Origin: Bacillota bacterium
GTDB taxonomy: Bacteria; Bacillota; Bacilli; Bacillales_A; Planococcaceae
Assembly: GCA_023405135.1 (NCBI GenBank)
Contig: JAEXYZ010000003.1
Coordinates: 1 to 35,481, forward strand
Reading direction: 5' to 3'
DNA: 35,481 nt
The notes under the pieces were generated by a model. The model made no database searches. It had not been told where the DNA came from and saw nothing but the letters and a program-made list of their open reading frames with translations. Below are positions 34,358-35,481 of this stretch, piece by piece. Made by a program: the position numbers and the translations under genes. The number at the start of each line of letters is the position of its first letter. Within the stretch, counting starts at the first letter, position 1.

Positions 34358-34398
34358 CAAAAAGAAAGATGTCCCAAGCTAATTACTTTGGGACATCT
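34358..34398 (-). terminator. Terminator after the helical-repeat gene fragment
   Basis: On the minus strand AGATGTCCCAA pairs with TTGGGACATCT, then TTCTTTTTG. It starts 6 bp past the stop at 34404. Its arms resemble the hairpin at 16091-16126. Confidence 0.85.
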
Positions 34399-34403
34399 AA
34401 AGA

Positions 34404-35360
34404 TTAAAGAAATTGTTCAAACAAACTACTGAACACTTCTAATTGTAAATTTGGGTGCTCTGGCTTTATTTGTATTTGATTTTCATTTATTACTTCAATA
34501 TTTACTGAAAAATTATTCGTAATAAAATATTCCTCAATATAGCTTTTCAAATCGTCAATTGTAGCAAACTTTTGATAGAGTGGCACCATTACAATTCTTT
34601 CACCATCTGAAAAGTAGTTAAGTTCATATTGATTTCTGAAATTTAAATCTGTAAATGGAATGCTAACTACCGTGTAAAAATCTATTATAGAATCATTTAG
34701 TGCATTAACGGCATTCTGAAGTTTTGTTTGTAAATCTGGATTAATTAAACCCCTTTCATAATCTGATAATGAATTATAGAAATTAGAAACTCTTAAAATA
34801 TCTTCCTCATGCCAATAGTTGACTTCTTCTTTACTTGGTAAATTTTCAATGAGCATATTCATATGGTTGACTACTACTTCGTAATTTAATAATAATTCTT
34901 CTAACTGGAAAACTAGACCCTCTAGTTTCTCTAAACTCTCTTCACTCTCAATGAGATCTGAATTATTTTTAGCATATTTGATCTCTTCTTGATTATCTAA
35001 CGTAATTCCATCAGTGCTCAATTTGTTTACGATTAGATTAACTAAACGAATCTTTGCTTCTTCTAATTTGCTTAGATTACTAATTTGCTCTTGTTGATTT
35101 GGACTTAGTTGATCATAGTAACTTATTAGCTCTTCTATACGATTTCTAAAATATAAATCATCCACGCTATATTCATCAGGTAATAAGTCAATTAAATATT
35201 CCGTCAACGCTACTTCAGCTTCATTTAATGTAGAGTAATTTGTAACCGTATCTTGTTGCTCAGATGAGAGACTATTATAAAAACCGCGTATTTTGATGAT
35301 TGTCCATTTAGAATCATCCGTAATGTTAGTTTCCTTCAATTCTTCTATTGTATCGATGAA
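34404..35360 (-). pseudogene. 3' fragment of a helical-repeat (probably surface) protein, cut by an IS30-family element
   Basis: The host-derived part is about 318 codons ending at 34404. It holds three repeats of a helical module seen in many Gram-positive surface proteins, of the type A-x-x-Y-x-x-L-x-x-x-Q-x-x-x-V-x-N-x-x-x-L-x-x-A-E: IRGFYNSLSSEQQDTVTN, ISYYDQLSPNQQEQISN and VSNFYNSLSDYERGLIN. A non-repeat C-terminal part follows, ending FSSLFEQFL. There is no LPXTG or S-layer domain. The open frame runs on to 35477, but those 39 codons (including VLHLILQ) are the reverse complement of the insertion-sequence end, so the native N-terminus and any signal peptide are missing. Function unknown. 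Confidence 0.7.
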
Positions 35361-35481
35361 TTGTAATATTAAGTGCAACACCTGTAAGGCAAAATAAAAG
35401 AAGCCCATAACGACCTCGTGTAAAATGTTAGTTACCACACAAACATCATAGGAGGAATCGTTATGAGCTATACTCATCTTA
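35361..35481 (+). mobile_element. Left end of an IS30-family insertion sequence (partial)
   Basis: From about 35361 the plus strand reads TTGTAATATTAAGTGCAACA. The AAGTGCAACA element is typical, from memory, of inverted repeats of Firmicute IS30-family elements. About 100 bp later a transposase start appears with a perfect ribosome site. The right end is outside the window. The insertion interrupts the minus-strand helical-repeat gene. Confidence 0.65.
35463..35481 (+). CDS. IS30-family transposase, first six codons
   Basis: AGGAGG lies 7 bases before an ATG at 35463, and the frame reads M-S-Y-T-H-L to the window end. M-(S/N)-Y-T-H-L is a common start of IS30-family transposases, usually followed by T-x-x-E-R, and it agrees with the inverted-repeat-like sequence upstream. 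Only six residues are visible. Confidence 0.6.

Overview
This window looks like chromosome from a low-GC, endospore-forming Firmicute. Gene order and protein sequences best fit the Lysinibacillus/Solibacillus/Ureibacillus side of the Planococcaceae; that placement is a judgement from memory. Nearly all genes are on the minus strand. Read from high to low coordinate they follow the conserved origin-proximal order known from Bacillus subtilis: yaaO, tmk, darA, yaaR, holB, ricT, yabA, trmN6, yazA, rsmI, (abrB on the plus strand), metG, tatD, a yabE-type gene, rnmV, ksgA, veg, sspF, ispE, purR, yabJ, spoVG, glmU, prs, ctc, pth, fin, mfd, spoVT.

Layout. 5688-34223 is an intact housekeeping and sporulation block: nucleotide supply (tmk, prs, purR), cell-wall and isoprenoid precursors (glmU, ispE), rRNA and tRNA maturation (rnmV, ksgA, rsmI, trmN6), replication (holB, yabA), repair (mfd), translation (metG, ctc, pth) and developmental control (abrB, spoVG, ricT, fin, sspF, spoVT). 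Several control sites can be read directly: a sigma-G promoter before spoVT, a sigma-H promoter before spoVG, tandem Spo0A boxes under the abrB promoter, near-consensus sigma-A promoters before veg and the yabE-type gene, and a 28-bp perfect palindrome just below a likely promoter for darA. Many genes end in clear intrinsic terminators. One decayed ISL3-family insertion sequence lies between prs and ctc.

The left part, 1-5687, is different. Gene order expected after spoVT (yabM, yabN and so on) is lost. In its place are broken genes: a coiled-coil protein with two homopolymer frameshifts, a scrap of a GLUG-repeat surface protein, and a large hybrid sensor kinase (7TMR-DISM type) with many lesions, followed by a mostly intact REC-BTAD response regulator. 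The segment is flanked by two copies of the 3' end of spoVT with its terminator hairpin, in the same orientation. One copy is the real gene end; the other lies at about 121-178, with compensatory changes in the hairpin stem. This resembles the footprint of an island integrated at a gene 3' end, or an old duplication. The distal copy is cut by what looks like the end of an IS256-family element.

At the right edge, an IS30-family element (plus strand, only its first bases present) has inserted into a gene for a helical-repeat, probably surface, protein and left a 3' fragment. Both window ends therefore seem to fall in insertion sequences. No rRNA, tRNA, CRISPR array or prophage was seen.
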